From NCBI GenBank assembly GCA_026702755.1, contig JAPPBX010000029.1, positions 1-64,000 of the forward strand: a DNA stretch of 64,000 nt. The letters are read 5' to 3'. Below the pieces are notes generated by a model. That model worked only from the letters and a program-made list of their open reading frames with translations. It was not told where the DNA came from and did not search any database. Shown here piece by piece: positions 23,733 through 33,013 of the stretch (position 1 is the stretch's first letter; each line of letters begins with the position of its first letter). Position numbers and translations under genes: made by a program. Origin of the DNA: Candidatus Poribacteria bacterium. GTDB taxonomy: Bacteria; Poribacteria; WGA-4E; WGA-3G.

Positions 23733-24914
23733 ATGATACGAAGTCTTGAAGTTAAGGGACTTAATAATCGACTCAGTGGTAAATTTAAATTTCATGAGGA
23801 TTTGAATATTTTTACTGGTCCAAATGGATCGTGTAAAACGACCCTGCTGAAGTTGATATGGTACTTCATAAGCGGTAATCTACAGCAAATTGTGCTTGAA
23901 ATTCCGTTTCATGCCGTTTCAATTCAAACGGATCTGTTCGCTTTGGACATGGAACGGGTTGAACCTGACCAAGTTACGCTTGATTACAGTTTTGGTAAAG
24001 AGGAAGGAGTGTGCGAATTTATTGTCATTGATGCGGAGACTGGAAGGATCGCTCGCAAGGATGTGGGTTGGGTAAATGCACTTGAAAAACGGATCGCGCG
24101 AACGACCAAGCAAAGTCTATTCTTCCCAACCTTTAGAAGAATTGAGGGGGGTTTTTCGCGAGTTGCAACGGACACTGACGATTCAGCGATAAGATTTCGC
24201 GCTTCCGCGCCAGAAATGCTTCAAGATTCAATGTTGAGATTTTCCGATGAGGTGTCAATCAACGAACACAAGTTCATTGCTTCGATCTCAACAGAGGATC
24301 TTCGTGAACTACTCACGCGGCAATACGCTGATATTTATGAGGAAATCACCACACGCCAGGCACAGGTATTAGAAGAGATTTCAAAAGAGATACAAAACAA
24401 TCCAGATAAGAACAAAGTTTCTGAAATTCCTCAAGATGCTTCCGCCCTTCTGGACGCTATCCAGAAAGTCAATAAGGAACGGGAACAATTGAGTAAGCCG
24501 TTTTCTGTGTTGTCTGAGTTATCTCGGAAGATTCTCCGATATGAAGCGATACGTGTTACTGGGCGGGTTGTTCGTGGGGAAACTACCGACGGGATTACTT
24601 TGGGAGAAGAAGACGATGGAATTACTGTTGGAAAAGCAAAAGATGCTGTTTCCTCTGATAAACTCTCTTCTGGTGAAAAGCAGATGCTTAGTTTTCTTTG
24701 TTACAACGCATTTAGCAAAGACACAACTATTTTTATTGATGAGCCCGAGTTAAGCCTGCATGTGGATTGGGAAGGGATCCTCTTGCCGACTCTGTTTCAA
24801 CAAGCAACGACTAACCAGTTTTTTGTAGCAACACATTCGCCTTTCATCTACACCATGTATCCTGATAAAGAATTTATGTTAGATGATACTCGGGGATATC
24901 AAGGAGAGACTTAA
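23733..24914 (+). CDS. AAA/ABC-type ATPase, AriA-like (PARIS-like pair)
   Basis: The 393-residue P-loop ATPase has Walker A GPNGSCKTT (29-37), an ABC-type signature LSSGEKQM (311-318), Walker B TIFIDEPELSLH (332-343) and a switch H in ATHSPF (366-371). This is the arrangement of AAA_15/OLD-type ATPases with a coiled-coil-like middle (about 190-265). The next gene, overlapping by one base (TTAATG), is a DUF4435 protein. That pairing is the architecture of PARIS phage defence, where AriA senses anti-restriction proteins and releases the AriB nuclease. Assignment to PARIS rests on gene pairing and motifs. It is shorter than E. coli AriA, so a related ATPase-TOPRIM system is possible. Confidence 0.65.
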   Translation: MIRSLEVKGLNNRLSGKFKFHEDLNIFTGPNGSCKTTLLKLIWYFISGNLQQIVLEIPFHAVSIQTDLFALDMERVEPDQVTLDYSFGKEEGVCEFIVIDAETGRIARKDVGWVNALEKRIARTTKQSLFFPTFRRIEGGFSRVATDTDDSAIRFRASAPEMLQDSMLRFSDEVSINEHKFIASISTEDLRELLTRQYADIYEEITTRQAQVLEEISKEIQNNPDKNKVSEIPQDASALLDAIQKVNKEREQLSKPFSVLSELSRKILRYEAIRVTGRVVRGETTDGITLGEEDDGITVGKAKDAVSSDKLSSGEKQMLSFLCYNAFSKDTTIFIDEPELSLHVDWEGILLPTLFQQATTNQFFVATHSPFIYTMYPDKEFMLDDTRGYQGET

Positions 24915-25699
24915 TGCCAACACCGAATCCAATGACAGTGGAGCAGTTAGTTGGTGTTCTGCGGAGGTCTCGCAAGCCGAGAATTGTTGTTGAGGGGGAT
25001 GATGATGTAATTATCTATCGGGAATTAACCAAGCGAATTGAAATACTTGAAGTAGTCCCATTGCCTTGCGGAGGAAGGAAGAAATTACTTCAAGTTTATG
25101 AACGTAGAAGCGAATTTGCCCATGTTCCTGTTGCTTTTATCGCAGATCAGGATATGTGGTTGTTCTCAGGGATTGGGCCAGGTTACGAGGATGTTATTTG
25201 GACTAACGGATACAGTATTGAAAACGACTTGTATTTCGATGCTGAATTGGAACGTTTGTTAGATGATAACGAAACAGCAGAATATCAACAAATCTTGGAT
25301 TCTATCAGTACATGGTTTGCATTTGCCGTTGAGGAGTATTTAGCAGGAAACGCTCCAAATCTCAATCTGCATTGTGATGAAATGGTTCCACCTGGTACAA
25401 CTGAATTGGATGCCGACTTTTGCACACGCCACGGCTTTCACACTCCTAACGCGGAACGAGTGCGGCAAATCAGATCCGCATATCAACTTTTACTTAGAGG
25501 AAAACAACTTTTCCAGTTATTAGTTCGTTTTCTGAGCAAACCCACTCACGGTTTTGAGAAGGCAACCCTTAACGATTACGCTCTCTACAACTTAGCACTT
25601 AGAATGCCAGAAGAGCACCCGTTGCTGGATAGATTAATGGAAAAAGTAAAGCAAAAAATCGCAGCACAACGTCTACTTCCCGGTACACCATCAAAATAA
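24914..25699 (+). CDS. DUF4435 TOPRIM-like protein, AriB-like
   Basis: The 261-residue protein shows the DUF4435/TOPRIM pattern: IVVEGDDD (24-31, likely metal-binding Glu27), IADQDMW (76-82, D-x-D), and YSIENDLY (100-107, Glu103). DUF4435 is the effector family of PARIS, acting as a nuclease once released by the partner ATPase. Its ATG overlaps the stop of the ATPase gene by one base, so translation is coupled, which fits a two-protein complex. The C-terminal third is helical and basic (LPGTPSK end). No other gene of a known defence locus is adjacent; the downstream genes are sugar-metabolism enzymes. Confidence 0.65.
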   Translation: MPTPNPMTVEQLVGVLRRSRKPRIVVEGDDDVIIYRELTKRIEILEVVPLPCGGRKKLLQVYERRSEFAHVPVAFIADQDMWLFSGIGPGYEDVIWTNGYSIENDLYFDAELERLLDDNETAEYQQILDSISTWFAFAVEEYLAGNAPNLNLHCDEMVPPGTTELDADFCTRHGFHTPNAERVRQIRSAYQLLLRGKQLFQLLVRFLSKPTHGFEKATLNDYALYNLALRMPEEHPLLDRLMEKVKQKIAAQRLLPGTPSK

Positions 25700-25722
25700 C
25701 ATCAGAAGGAAACACTAAACAA

Positions 25723-26550
25723 ATGTCAAACCCCAGAAAAGTCCTTATCACTGGTGCATCAGGCTATGTCGCCGGACGGATGCTCCCAGAATTTCGTCAA
25801 CGTTACGAACTCGTACTGCTGGACGTGAAGACCACAAATCGACAGGGAGAGGAAGTCGAAGGGATTCAAATCGCTGAACTCACGGATCCTGATCGAGACG
25901 TATACCGCCACCATTTTGAAGGCGTTGATGCAGTCGTCCACTGTGCCTTTAAAGGTGGCAGTTTTGAGAACGAGCTTGCCAACGTTCAAATGGCATATAA
26001 CCTCTACCAAACCTGCGTTGAAACCGATGTCCGGCGTGTCGTCGTTTGTAGTTCCAACCACGCCGCCGACTATTACGAGCGTCTTATCTGGGCAGATAAA
26101 TGGGATGTGGTGACACCGGAAATGCGTCCGCTCTCCGATAACTTCTACGGGTGGGCAAAAGAGGCGTATGAGCATCTCGGTTTTGTCTTTGCCACTGGAC
26201 ATGTTGGCGGCACGAAGCTGCAGAACGTCCAGTTGCGTATCGGTGGACCGCGCGAGACAGATATGGCGAATTCTTCAGCAGACGATTTGAAAGCGATGCG
26301 CCGAGGACTCGGCGCGTATTTGAGCGTCCGGGATCAGGTCCAACTCTTCGTCAAAAGCATTGAGACGGAAAACATAGAGGACGAAAACGGAATCCCGTTC
26401 CAGATTTTCTACGGCATCAGCGACAACTCACATAAGTTCTGGAGCATCGCCAACGCTCGGAAAGTGATAGGCTATGCACCAGAGGACGACAGTCAAGTTC
26501 GCTTTGCTGATCGGTTGGCAGAATTATTGGAGCAGGCGAAAGACAAGTAA
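25723..26550 (+). CDS. NAD-dependent epimerase/dehydratase (extended SDR, uronate-dehydrogenase-like)
   Basis: The 275-residue extended short-chain dehydrogenase/reductase has the nucleotide loop GASGYVAG (12-19), a Ser-containing strand VVVCSSNHAAD (about 105-115) and the catalytic YGWAK (Tyr-x-x-x-Lys, about 142-146). The SSNHAAD and PLSDNFYGWAK segments resemble hexuronate dehydrogenase, which oxidises glucuronate or galacturonate. Its place beside an Ldh_2-family dehydrogenase and near dgoD-type enzymes fits uronate or sugar-acid metabolism, but substrate is inference. AGAAGGAAAC lies upstream of the ATG. Confidence 0.8.
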   Translation: MSNPRKVLITGASGYVAGRMLPEFRQRYELVLLDVKTTNRQGEEVEGIQIAELTDPDRDVYRHHFEGVDAVVHCAFKGGSFENELANVQMAYNLYQTCVETDVRRVVVCSSNHAADYYERLIWADKWDVVTPEMRPLSDNFYGWAKEAYEHLGFVFATGHVGGTKLQNVQLRIGGPRETDMANSSADDLKAMRRGLGAYLSVRDQVQLFVKSIETENIEDENGIPFQIFYGISDNSHKFWSIANARKVIGYAPEDDSQVRFADRLAELLEQAKDK

Positions 26551-26574
26551 TTCCCTCCTTTAAGGATTCCCACA

Positions 26575-27600
26575 ATGCCGAACTTTACAGCGGAAGACCT
26601 CACCGAAATTTGCCTCAACGTCTTTCAAGAATTAAATATCCCGGCAGCCGAAGCAGAAATCGTGACCCGCTCCATGGTGGATGCCAATCGCGTCGGACAC
26701 GATTCACACGGCGTTATCCACCTCCCGAAATATGTCCGTGAACTGGAGGAGGGATTAATCCAGCCCGGTGCTTCTATAGAGACACTGCACGAATCTGCAT
26801 CCATCGCGGTGTTAGATGGGAATTGGGGGTTCGGTCCCGTAATAGCGACGCGCGCCGTTGCGTTGGCAATCCAGAAGGCGAGGCAGACAGATGTTAGTTC
26901 TGTCGCTGTTTCACGGTGCAATGAGGTGGGCAGGTTAGGCGGATATGCGTGCCTCGCTGCAGATGTGGAGATGATCGCACTGCTCATGGCGAACGATCAT
27001 GGCGGCGGCACATGTGTCGCACCGCACGGTGGCGTTGAAGGCAGACTCTCTACTAATCCGATCGCGTGTGCAGTGCCGATTGAGGGGCAAGATCCCATTG
27101 TGTTGGATATGTCCACGAGTGTTGTTGCATCGGGGAAGATTCGGGTCAAACAGCATCGGGACGAAGCGGTGCCGCACGGATGGTTAATTGATGCGAAAGG
27201 CGAGTCAACCACTGATGCTGGCGACTTCTATGGTACGCCACCCGCCGCCATATTGCCGTTCGGTGGGATTGCTGCGCACAAAGGATTCGGGCTGAGTGTC
27301 ATTGTTGATATTCTATCGGGTGCGCTTACAGGCGCGGGGTGTAGCAAGAGTGAGGATGCCCGCGTCGGCAATGGGTTGTTCGTACTGGTAATTAACGTTG
27401 CGAGTTTTAGGGAGTTTCCGGGGTTCAGTGCGGAGATAGAGCGTTTTATCGAGTATATTAAATCAGCGAAGCATGCTGCTGGCGTTGACGCGATTCGGAT
27501 GCCGGGTGAACGCGGTTGGGAAGAGCAACGCAGACGGGAACGGGACGGTATTCCGGTAGACGCGGAAACATGGGCACAAATTCAAATATTATTACAGTAG
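26575..27600 (+). CDS. Ldh family oxidoreductase (malate/L-lactate/ureidoglycolate dehydrogenase type)
   Basis: The 341-residue protein belongs to the Ldh_2 family of NAD(P)-dependent 2-hydroxyacid dehydrogenases. Typical segments are ANRVGHDSHGVIHLPKYV (about 39-56, catalytic His), NPIACAVP, VLDMSTSVVASGKIRV, and FGGIAAHKGFGLSVIVDIL. It uses neither the classical L-LDH nor the D-LDH fold. Substrates in the family include malate, sulfolactate, 2,3-diketogulonate and ureidoglycolate. It follows the SDR gene by 24 bases and an AAGGATT lies upstream, so the two likely form one transcript for a sugar-acid step. Confidence 0.85.
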   Translation: MPNFTAEDLTEICLNVFQELNIPAAEAEIVTRSMVDANRVGHDSHGVIHLPKYVRELEEGLIQPGASIETLHESASIAVLDGNWGFGPVIATRAVALAIQKARQTDVSSVAVSRCNEVGRLGGYACLAADVEMIALLMANDHGGGTCVAPHGGVEGRLSTNPIACAVPIEGQDPIVLDMSTSVVASGKIRVKQHRDEAVPHGWLIDAKGESTTDAGDFYGTPPAAILPFGGIAAHKGFGLSVIVDILSGALTGAGCSKSEDARVGNGLFVLVINVASFREFPGFSAEIERFIEYIKSAKHAAGVDAIRMPGERGWEEQRRRERDGIPVDAETWAQIQILLQ

Positions 27601-27645
27601 TAGGCACACTCCGTCGTGCTGTCCACTATCCAGTCAACACCTTTA

Positions 27646-28740
27646 TTATCCTACCGTCAATGACTTACCTGTTTCTGGGTGAAATAGGTGTGCCTTCTCC
27701 ATGTTGAAGTTGACCGTTACTTGAGCGTTGTGTTGCGGCACATTGATGAGATCCGATTGCGCAACGAAGTTGTTCTTCTCTGTCCGCAGATATAAAAGCG
27801 CATGATTCCCGAGCGGCTCAACCAATTCCACCTGTGTACCAACGCTGTTCTCCTCGTTTTCACCCACGTGGATGTCCTCTGGACGGATACCGAGTGTCAC
27901 CGAATCGCCTGAAACTTTGTTCAGTGCCGATTGGAGTTGCGCGTTCAATTCCACTTTGAAGTTTTCAAATTTGAGGGTTGGGGCACCACCGTTATTCACG
28001 ATCTGCGTCTCTATGAAGTTCATGGGTGGCGTGCCGATGAAGCCCCCGACGAATTGATTCGCGGGTTTATGATAGAGCGTTCCCGGATCGGCAATCTGCT
28101 GGATTTTCCCCTCATTGAGCACTACGATCTGGTCTCCCATCGTCATCGCTTCGACTTGGTCGTGTGTGACGTAGACGATGGTGGCGTTGAGCCGGTCGTG
28201 CAGCCGACTGATTTCCATCCGCATCTGCACACGTAGTTTTGCATCGAGGTTGCTCAAGGGTTCATCGAACAGGAAGACCTTGGGGTGTCGAACGATTGCT
28301 CTGCCGACAGCGACGCGTTGACGTTCTCCACCGGAGAGGTGCTTCGGTTTGCGGTTCAAGAGATGTGAAATGCTCAGAATCTCCGCTGCCTCTTTAACGC
28401 GCTCGTCAATCTCCACCTTCGAGTATTTGCGAAGTTTCAACCCAAACGCCATGTTCTTATACACCGTCATGTGTGGATAAAGGGCGTAGTTTTGGAAGAC
28501 CATGGCGATATCCCTGTCTTTAGGAGGGATGTCGTTAATGCGTTCCGCATCAATATAGATGTCCCCTTCCGTTATCTCTTCCAACCCGGCAATCATCCGC
28601 AAAATTGTCGATTTGCCGCAACCCGACGGACCGACAAGCACCGTAAACGACTCATCTGGAATCTGAAAATCCGCCTGTTCGACTGCAAGAACATCACCGT
28701 CGTAAATTTTGGTGACATCTTTCAAGGTAAGGTGTGCCAT
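27646..28740 (-). CDS. ugpC: ABC transporter ATP-binding protein, MalK/UgpC type
   Basis: The 364-residue ATPase of carbohydrate importers carries Walker A GPSGCGKST (about 37-45), Q-loop FQNYALYPHMTV, signature LSGGERQRVAVGRA (about 133-146), Walker B VFLFDEP, H-loop VTHDQVEAM and a C-terminal TOBE regulatory domain (about 240-364, RPEDIHVG). Length matches the MalK/UgpC/MsmX group, which energises uptake of oligosaccharides or glycerol-3-phosphate from the membrane. No permease or binding-protein gene adjoins, so it may serve several importers as MsmX does. No strong Shine-Dalgarno precedes its ATG. The symbol is a type label. Confidence 0.85.
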   Translation of the reverse strand: MAHLTLKDVTKIYDGDVLAVEQADFQIPDESFTVLVGPSGCGKSTILRMIAGLEEITEGDIYIDAERINDIPPKDRDIAMVFQNYALYPHMTVYKNMAFGLKLRKYSKVEIDERVKEAAEILSISHLLNRKPKHLSGGERQRVAVGRAIVRHPKVFLFDEPLSNLDAKLRVQMRMEISRLHDRLNATIVYVTHDQVEAMTMGDQIVVLNEGKIQQIADPGTLYHKPANQFVGGFIGTPPMNFIETQIVNNGGAPTLKFENFKVELNAQLQSALNKVSGDSVTLGIRPEDIHVGENEENSVGTQVELVEPLGNHALLYLRTEKNNFVAQSDLINVPQHNAQVTVNFNMEKAHLFHPETGKSLTVG

Positions 28741-28769
28741 AATTCTGTGTTAATGAGGTGCTGCAAATA

Positions 28770-28790
28770 GGCGGGATTTCAAATCCCGCC
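28770..28790. repeat. Perfect palindromic REP-like hairpin
   Basis: GGCGGGATTT and AAATCCCGCC form a 10-base perfect inverted repeat around one base, 30 bases upstream of the reverse-strand ATPase gene. A degenerate relative, GAGGAT followed by AAATTTGATCCTC, occurs at 3385-3405. Confidence 0.6.
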
Positions 28791-28829
28791 AGCAAGGTAT
28801 GAGGAACAGCGTTACGTCCGCATTTATTC

Positions 28830-31115
28830 TCAGGGACGAAATAGTGCTTCGTCAATTTCAGTGTTCAGCGTGATGTCGGTGATAAAAACTCGTCGGTATT
28901 CCCCGTTTTTTGTCGTACGATAATGCGGAATTTTAATGCCATCTACGTCCCGATAATCGTCAAGGAATGCTACCACGTTTTCCACGCCTCCTCCTATCTC
29001 AACGTCATAGCTAAACTGGATTACGTAATGGGTTTCTTCACTAATGAAGACTTTCAACTTCTTCCCAGAAGGCTGCGTAACGAGGAGAACGGATGTAGAC
29101 TCACCCTTTACCTGTTCTGTTCCTATGTATTGAACGGGAACATTGTTTTTCGAGAGGGTTGCCAAAAGCCACATAGGTTCTCGGAAAAGACTATCCTTAA
29201 AGAAACTAACATAAAATTTAGTCTCTTCCGGTGGAACAGGTTTGACCTCTCCGGCTGCTATCACAAACACCGATTCTCCATCAAAGATTAGGTGGTTATC
29301 CTTCTGGGCGTGAATACCCCAATCACTGCGGACCCTATTGGCATCAAAGTATGTTTTCGCCGGTCCCTCGTCCTGCATGGTTCCATCCGGAAGGTGTTCA
29401 AAACTCTCAGATTCCATCACAATGCTTTTCACTGCTTCGAGTTTCTCAAGTCCGCCGTGCGCAGCGATAGCCTCGCTGATAATTTCTTTGACATTGGGTT
29501 CTACATTTTGCGCACCGTCAGGCGGATCGGAAGGTGTTCTTATTGGGGCATCGACAGGTTTCGAGAGATTTTCTTCCACCAATTCCGCAACGGCAGATTC
29601 GACATCAAAACCGCCGAGGCTCGCCTTTCGGATAATCCCTTCACTGTCAATTAAAAAAGCTGATGGGATTCCCCACACCCCGTATAGCGTCCTTAACTTC
29701 CGACTTTCATCCCAGTAGTGAATCCACCCAAGTCCTTCTTTTTCAATATATTCCTCAAGGGGTTGCTTTGACCTATCCAAGCTAATGCCGATGATTTGGA
29801 AATTCTGATCCTTGTATGCTTCATAGGTCAGCTTCACTTTCGGCATCTCGGCAATGCAGGGTCCGCACCATGTTGCCCAGAAGTCCAGCAGCACAACTTG
29901 CCCTCGGAAGTCTTTCAAAGAAAGTTCTTCACCTTTCAAATTCGTTACCTGAAAATCTGGGGCAGGTTTACCGACCCACTCACTTGGATTTGTCCTGGAA
30001 GGCTTAATTGATTCATCTTTTTGAGAAGTTGTTTCCTGTTTCAGGATTTTTGTTGCAGGTATCGACTGTGATTGAGAACTGTCTTCATCTGTTTTAGCAG
30101 GTTTCGCGAGATTTTCCTTCACCAAATCCTCGACGGCATGTTCAAGCGCGTGTCCACGGAGGTTTGTCTTGCGGATGGTCCCCTCACCGTCAATTAGGAA
30201 GGTGGACGGAATCCCCCGCACCTTATACATATTACTAACCTTGCCACTGTTGTCCCAATAGTGAACCCATCCGAGTTCCTTTTTTTCAATATATTCCTCA
30301 AGAGGTGTTATGGACCTGTCTAAACTAATACCGATAATCTCAAACTTCTGATCTTTATACTTTTCGTAAGTTCGCTTAACGTTCGGTATTTCTGCGATGC
30401 AGGGTCCACACCACGTTGCCCAGAAATCCAGAAGCACAACCTGTCCTCGGTATTTTTCCAACGAGAGTTCTTCGCCTTTCAGATCCGTTACCTGAAAGTC
30501 AAGTGCTGGTTTACCAATCCACTCACTGGAAGTCATTCCCGGTCCTGGGCTTGCCCCAGGCGGTTTCGGTAATTCACCCGTTCGATCGGCTTTATCCTGT
30601 TCAAGGAGTCGCTTCGCAAATTTCGCTTGCGATCGTTTACCATACTTCGGGTGATCTATCAATTTCTGGTAGGCACCGTCTGCTGCGTCGTGATTGCCAA
30701 GTTTATCGTACGCCAATCCTAAATCTAACAGGCAACGTTCAACATAACGAGCCTCTGGATAGTCTTTAACGACTTTTTCAAAGGCTTCAATGCCTTCTTC
30801 AACTTGCCCTAGCTGCACTAAGGCGTTACCGAGGAGATGATAAACCTCATCCACCCGTTTGTATTCTGGATGCGCTGCAACAAATTCTTCGGATTTCTCA
30901 ACCAACCGCTCTAACTCTTCCTGTGTCTTCTGCTTTTTGAGATTTTTAGAAATTGCCTTGATTTCCTGATACTTGTAAGCTGCGTTTATCGAAGCCGCAT
31001 CAACGAAGTTCGCACAAAAGCCTATTAGCACAAGGCTTATGAGTGCGCAAACGAGATGCGCACGGAAACCTCTATTTCCGCTTTGTTGTGAATGTCTTTC
31101 ATTTCGGGAGTACAT
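28830..31115 (-). CDS. TPR protein with two TlpA-type thioredoxin domains and a C-terminal LolA-like domain
   Basis: The 761-residue protein begins at an ATG with GAGGAGGT seven bases upstream; the longer in-frame start at 31253 lacks that support. Domains: signal peptide (about 20-41), TPR-like helices (42-180, VEEGIEAFEKVVKDYPEA), TlpA/ResA-type thioredoxin domain one (about 195-335, FWATWCGPC with Cys236 and Cys239), a Ser/Lys linker, thioredoxin domain two (about 377-520, a second FWATWCGPC with Cys417 and Cys420), and a beta-rich C-terminus (about 535-761) like outer-membrane-lipoprotein-sorting domains. The thioredoxin units are near copies. A periplasmic disulfide or haem-redox role is likely. 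Confidence 0.85.
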   Translation of the reverse strand: MYSRNERHSQQSGNRGFRAHLVCALISLVLIGFCANFVDAASINAAYKYQEIKAISKNLKKQKTQEELERLVEKSEEFVAAHPEYKRVDEVYHLLGNALVQLGQVEEGIEAFEKVVKDYPEARYVERCLLDLGLAYDKLGNHDAADGAYQKLIDHPKYGKRSQAKFAKRLLEQDKADRTGELPKPPGASPGPGMTSSEWIGKPALDFQVTDLKGEELSLEKYRGQVVLLDFWATWCGPCIAEIPNVKRTYEKYKDQKFEIIGISLDRSITPLEEYIEKKELGWVHYWDNSGKVSNMYKVRGIPSTFLIDGEGTIRKTNLRGHALEHAVEDLVKENLAKPAKTDEDSSQSQSIPATKILKQETTSQKDESIKPSRTNPSEWVGKPAPDFQVTNLKGEELSLKDFRGQVVLLDFWATWCGPCIAEMPKVKLTYEAYKDQNFQIIGISLDRSKQPLEEYIEKEGLGWIHYWDESRKLRTLYGVWGIPSAFLIDSEGIIRKASLGGFDVESAVAELVEENLSKPVDAPIRTPSDPPDGAQNVEPNVKEIISEAIAAHGGLEKLEAVKSIVMESESFEHLPDGTMQDEGPAKTYFDANRVRSDWGIHAQKDNHLIFDGESVFVIAAGEVKPVPPEETKFYVSFFKDSLFREPMWLLATLSKNNVPVQYIGTEQVKGESTSVLLVTQPSGKKLKVFISEETHYVIQFSYDVEIGGGVENVVAFLDDYRDVDGIKIPHYRTTKNGEYRRVFITDITLNTEIDEALFRP

Positions 31116-31264
31116 CGTCGACCTCCTCAGATTTGTCGGATCTCTTTGAATCTGTGTGCAACGTTTTATAGTAAAACTCAATGATAAGGTAATACCAGCT
31201 GTTTGTTCCGATACCCTTATTGCGCGGAAACATTGTCTGTCTCCTTCAGACAAATTAGCGTGTG

Positions 31265-31855
31265 TTAAACGGCGTTTCGGTAGGAATACGCCAATAACAA
31301 TTTAATCTCTTCCGCCTGCACTTGTTGCAAGAAACGGGTTACATCCGAATCAGCGGCACCTTCGGCAGCTTGGCACCAATCGATAAATTGATAAGCATCC
31401 CACTCTTCTTGCGCCGCAAGAGTCTGTCCGATGTCTGCGAGCGCGTCCGATGGATTTTGTGTTCCCTCGAAAAGTTCGAGTGCGCGCTCACGAAGTGCTG
31501 GGAAAATTGGGTGTGGCCCAACTCTGCCGAACCAATACTTGGAGTTGCTGTAGTCCGGTTCACGACGATGCATAATGCCGTGCCAGTAGCTGCCCGTCTG
31601 GTTTCCTAACTCTTGCGAGATATTATGGGATTCGTCCAGTGCGTCGTTCCATAGGAGCAAGCCGCTTTTGATGGCTTCCGCAAACGTCGTATTTTTCAGC
31701 GATTCTCCCTCAAAAAGATCATCAAGGGATGCCGATTCTAAGGCATCCGTCAATTCACTGCTCCACGCTTTCTGTGGAACGAGTGTCGGGAGTGGGTTCC
31801 CTGCTTCTAATTTTTCGATAGCTTCAGCGATTGCTGATGTGTATGTTACATCCAT
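31265..31855 (-). CDS. Conserved hypothetical protein
   Basis: The 196-residue soluble protein starts at the ATG with AAGGAG upstream; an earlier in-frame ATG at 31882 adds nine residues without such a site. It has no signal or membrane segment. The striking central segment GSYWHGIMHRREPDYSNSKY followed by WFGRVGPHPIF is rich in His/Trp/Tyr and looks like a conserved active or binding site. I recall similar sequences in bacteria and plants as uncharacterised proteins. No function is assigned. Confidence 0.72.
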   Translation of the reverse strand: MDVTYTSAIAEAIEKLEAGNPLPTLVPQKAWSSELTDALESASLDDLFEGESLKNTTFAEAIKSGLLLWNDALDESHNISQELGNQTGSYWHGIMHRREPDYSNSKYWFGRVGPHPIFPALRERALELFEGTQNPSDALADIGQTLAAQEEWDAYQFIDWCQAAEGAADSDVTRFLQQVQAEEIKLLLAYSYRNAV

Positions 31856-31973
31856 GAGAAGACTCCTTAGCGTCCAAATCAATCTAATTTAAAATTAATT
31901 TACCATCTTTCTCCAAATAAATCAAGCATTTTCTCAAGCATTTTCAGATTCCGCGTCCGAATCGAGAAACCAA

Positions 31974-32002
31974 TTGACATTTCTGGAGATTCATGGTAGA
32001 CT
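31974..32002 (+). promoter_or_regulatory. Candidate sigma-70-type promoter
   Basis: A perfect TTGACA (31974-31979) is 17 bases from TAGACT (31997-32002), about 115 bases upstream of the hydroxyacid dehydrogenase start and pointing toward it. Confidence 0.45.
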
Positions 32003-32116
32003 CTACCGATATGTGTTGGCGATGTGTTGGCGCAGTTGCTGTGGTTGCCCTAAGGACAAAACAACCAGGGTATGTGCTACATACTGTTTTATTCAGAAGA
32101 TGCTTTGAGGTAATTT

Positions 32117-33013
32117 ATGGCAAAAGTTGGACTCATCGGGGTCGGCAATATGGGCATGGGGATGTCGAGGAATATCTTGAAAGCCGGACATGAACTGACG
32201 GTATACGATGTCCGCCCAGAGCCGTTAGAAACACTCGCACAAGAAGGGGCAAACGCCGCCGCATCGCCGCGTGAAGTGGGTGCCGCCGCGGATGCCGTCT
32301 TTATCATGGTACTGAATGTCGAACAAGTTAAAGCAGCATTACTCACAGAAGACGGGCTGCTGGCAGGCCTCAAACCAGGCTCTACAGTCATTTGTACAGC
32401 GACTATCGGACGCTCACAGGTGATGGAGGTTGCCGAACTGGTGACAGCGGAAGGAATCAATATCATTGACGCGCCTGTTAGTGGGGGCGCACCGGGCGCG
32501 GCTGCGGGCACACTCACAATGATGGTGTCGGCACTAACCGAGACGTTTGAAGCATCAAAACCGGTGCTTGAAGCAGTCGGACGGGACATCTACCATGTCG
32601 GGGAAGAAATTGGCATGGGACAAACCGTCAAATCCGCACTTGCAGTACTAATAGGGACCACATATGCAGGTATCTTTGAAGCGCTAACACTTGCAGTGAA
32701 GGCAGGTGTAACACCGGAAACACTTCGCGATGTCGTCAGTACAAGCGTCGTCGGGAATTTCCTCTTCACGGATACAACCCAAAACATCTTGGATCGGAAC
32801 TTCAAGGGACAGAGCAATATCGGTACAATGTATAAAGACCTCACGTTAGCGAAAAATATGGCGAGTGAATGTGGTGTCCCTCTTTTCGCAGCGAGTGCTG
32901 CCTTTGAACTCTTTCAAGCGGGGAAGGCAGTAAATCCTGATGAGGATAACTGGACGATTATCAAAATCCTCGAAAACATCGCAGGCATTGAAATCAAAAA
33001 AACGGAAGAATGA
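32117..33013 (+). CDS. Beta-hydroxyacid dehydrogenase (3-hydroxyisobutyrate / tartronate semialdehyde reductase family)
   Basis: The 298-residue NAD(P)-dependent enzyme has the nucleotide loop GVGNMGMGMSRN (about 8-19), substrate loop DAPVSGGAPGA (about 118-128) and the catalytic Lys in GMGQTVKSALAVL (about 171-183). Family members usually show K-x-x-N-N after the catalytic Lys; here the Asn pair is replaced by Ala-Leu/Ala-Val, which may change substrate preference. GAGGTAATTT precedes the ATG. The next gene is a sugar isomerase-like TIM barrel on the same strand. L-threonate dehydrogenase and GarR-like reduction of tartronate semialdehyde are candidates. Confidence 0.82.
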   Translation: MAKVGLIGVGNMGMGMSRNILKAGHELTVYDVRPEPLETLAQEGANAAASPREVGAAADAVFIMVLNVEQVKAALLTEDGLLAGLKPGSTVICTATIGRSQVMEVAELVTAEGINIIDAPVSGGAPGAAAGTLTMMVSALTETFEASKPVLEAVGRDIYHVGEEIGMGQTVKSALAVLIGTTYAGIFEALTLAVKAGVTPETLRDVVSTSVVGNFLFTDTTQNILDRNFKGQSNIGTMYKDLTLAKNMASECGVPLFAASAAFELFQAGKAVNPDEDNWTIIKILENIAGIEIKKTEE

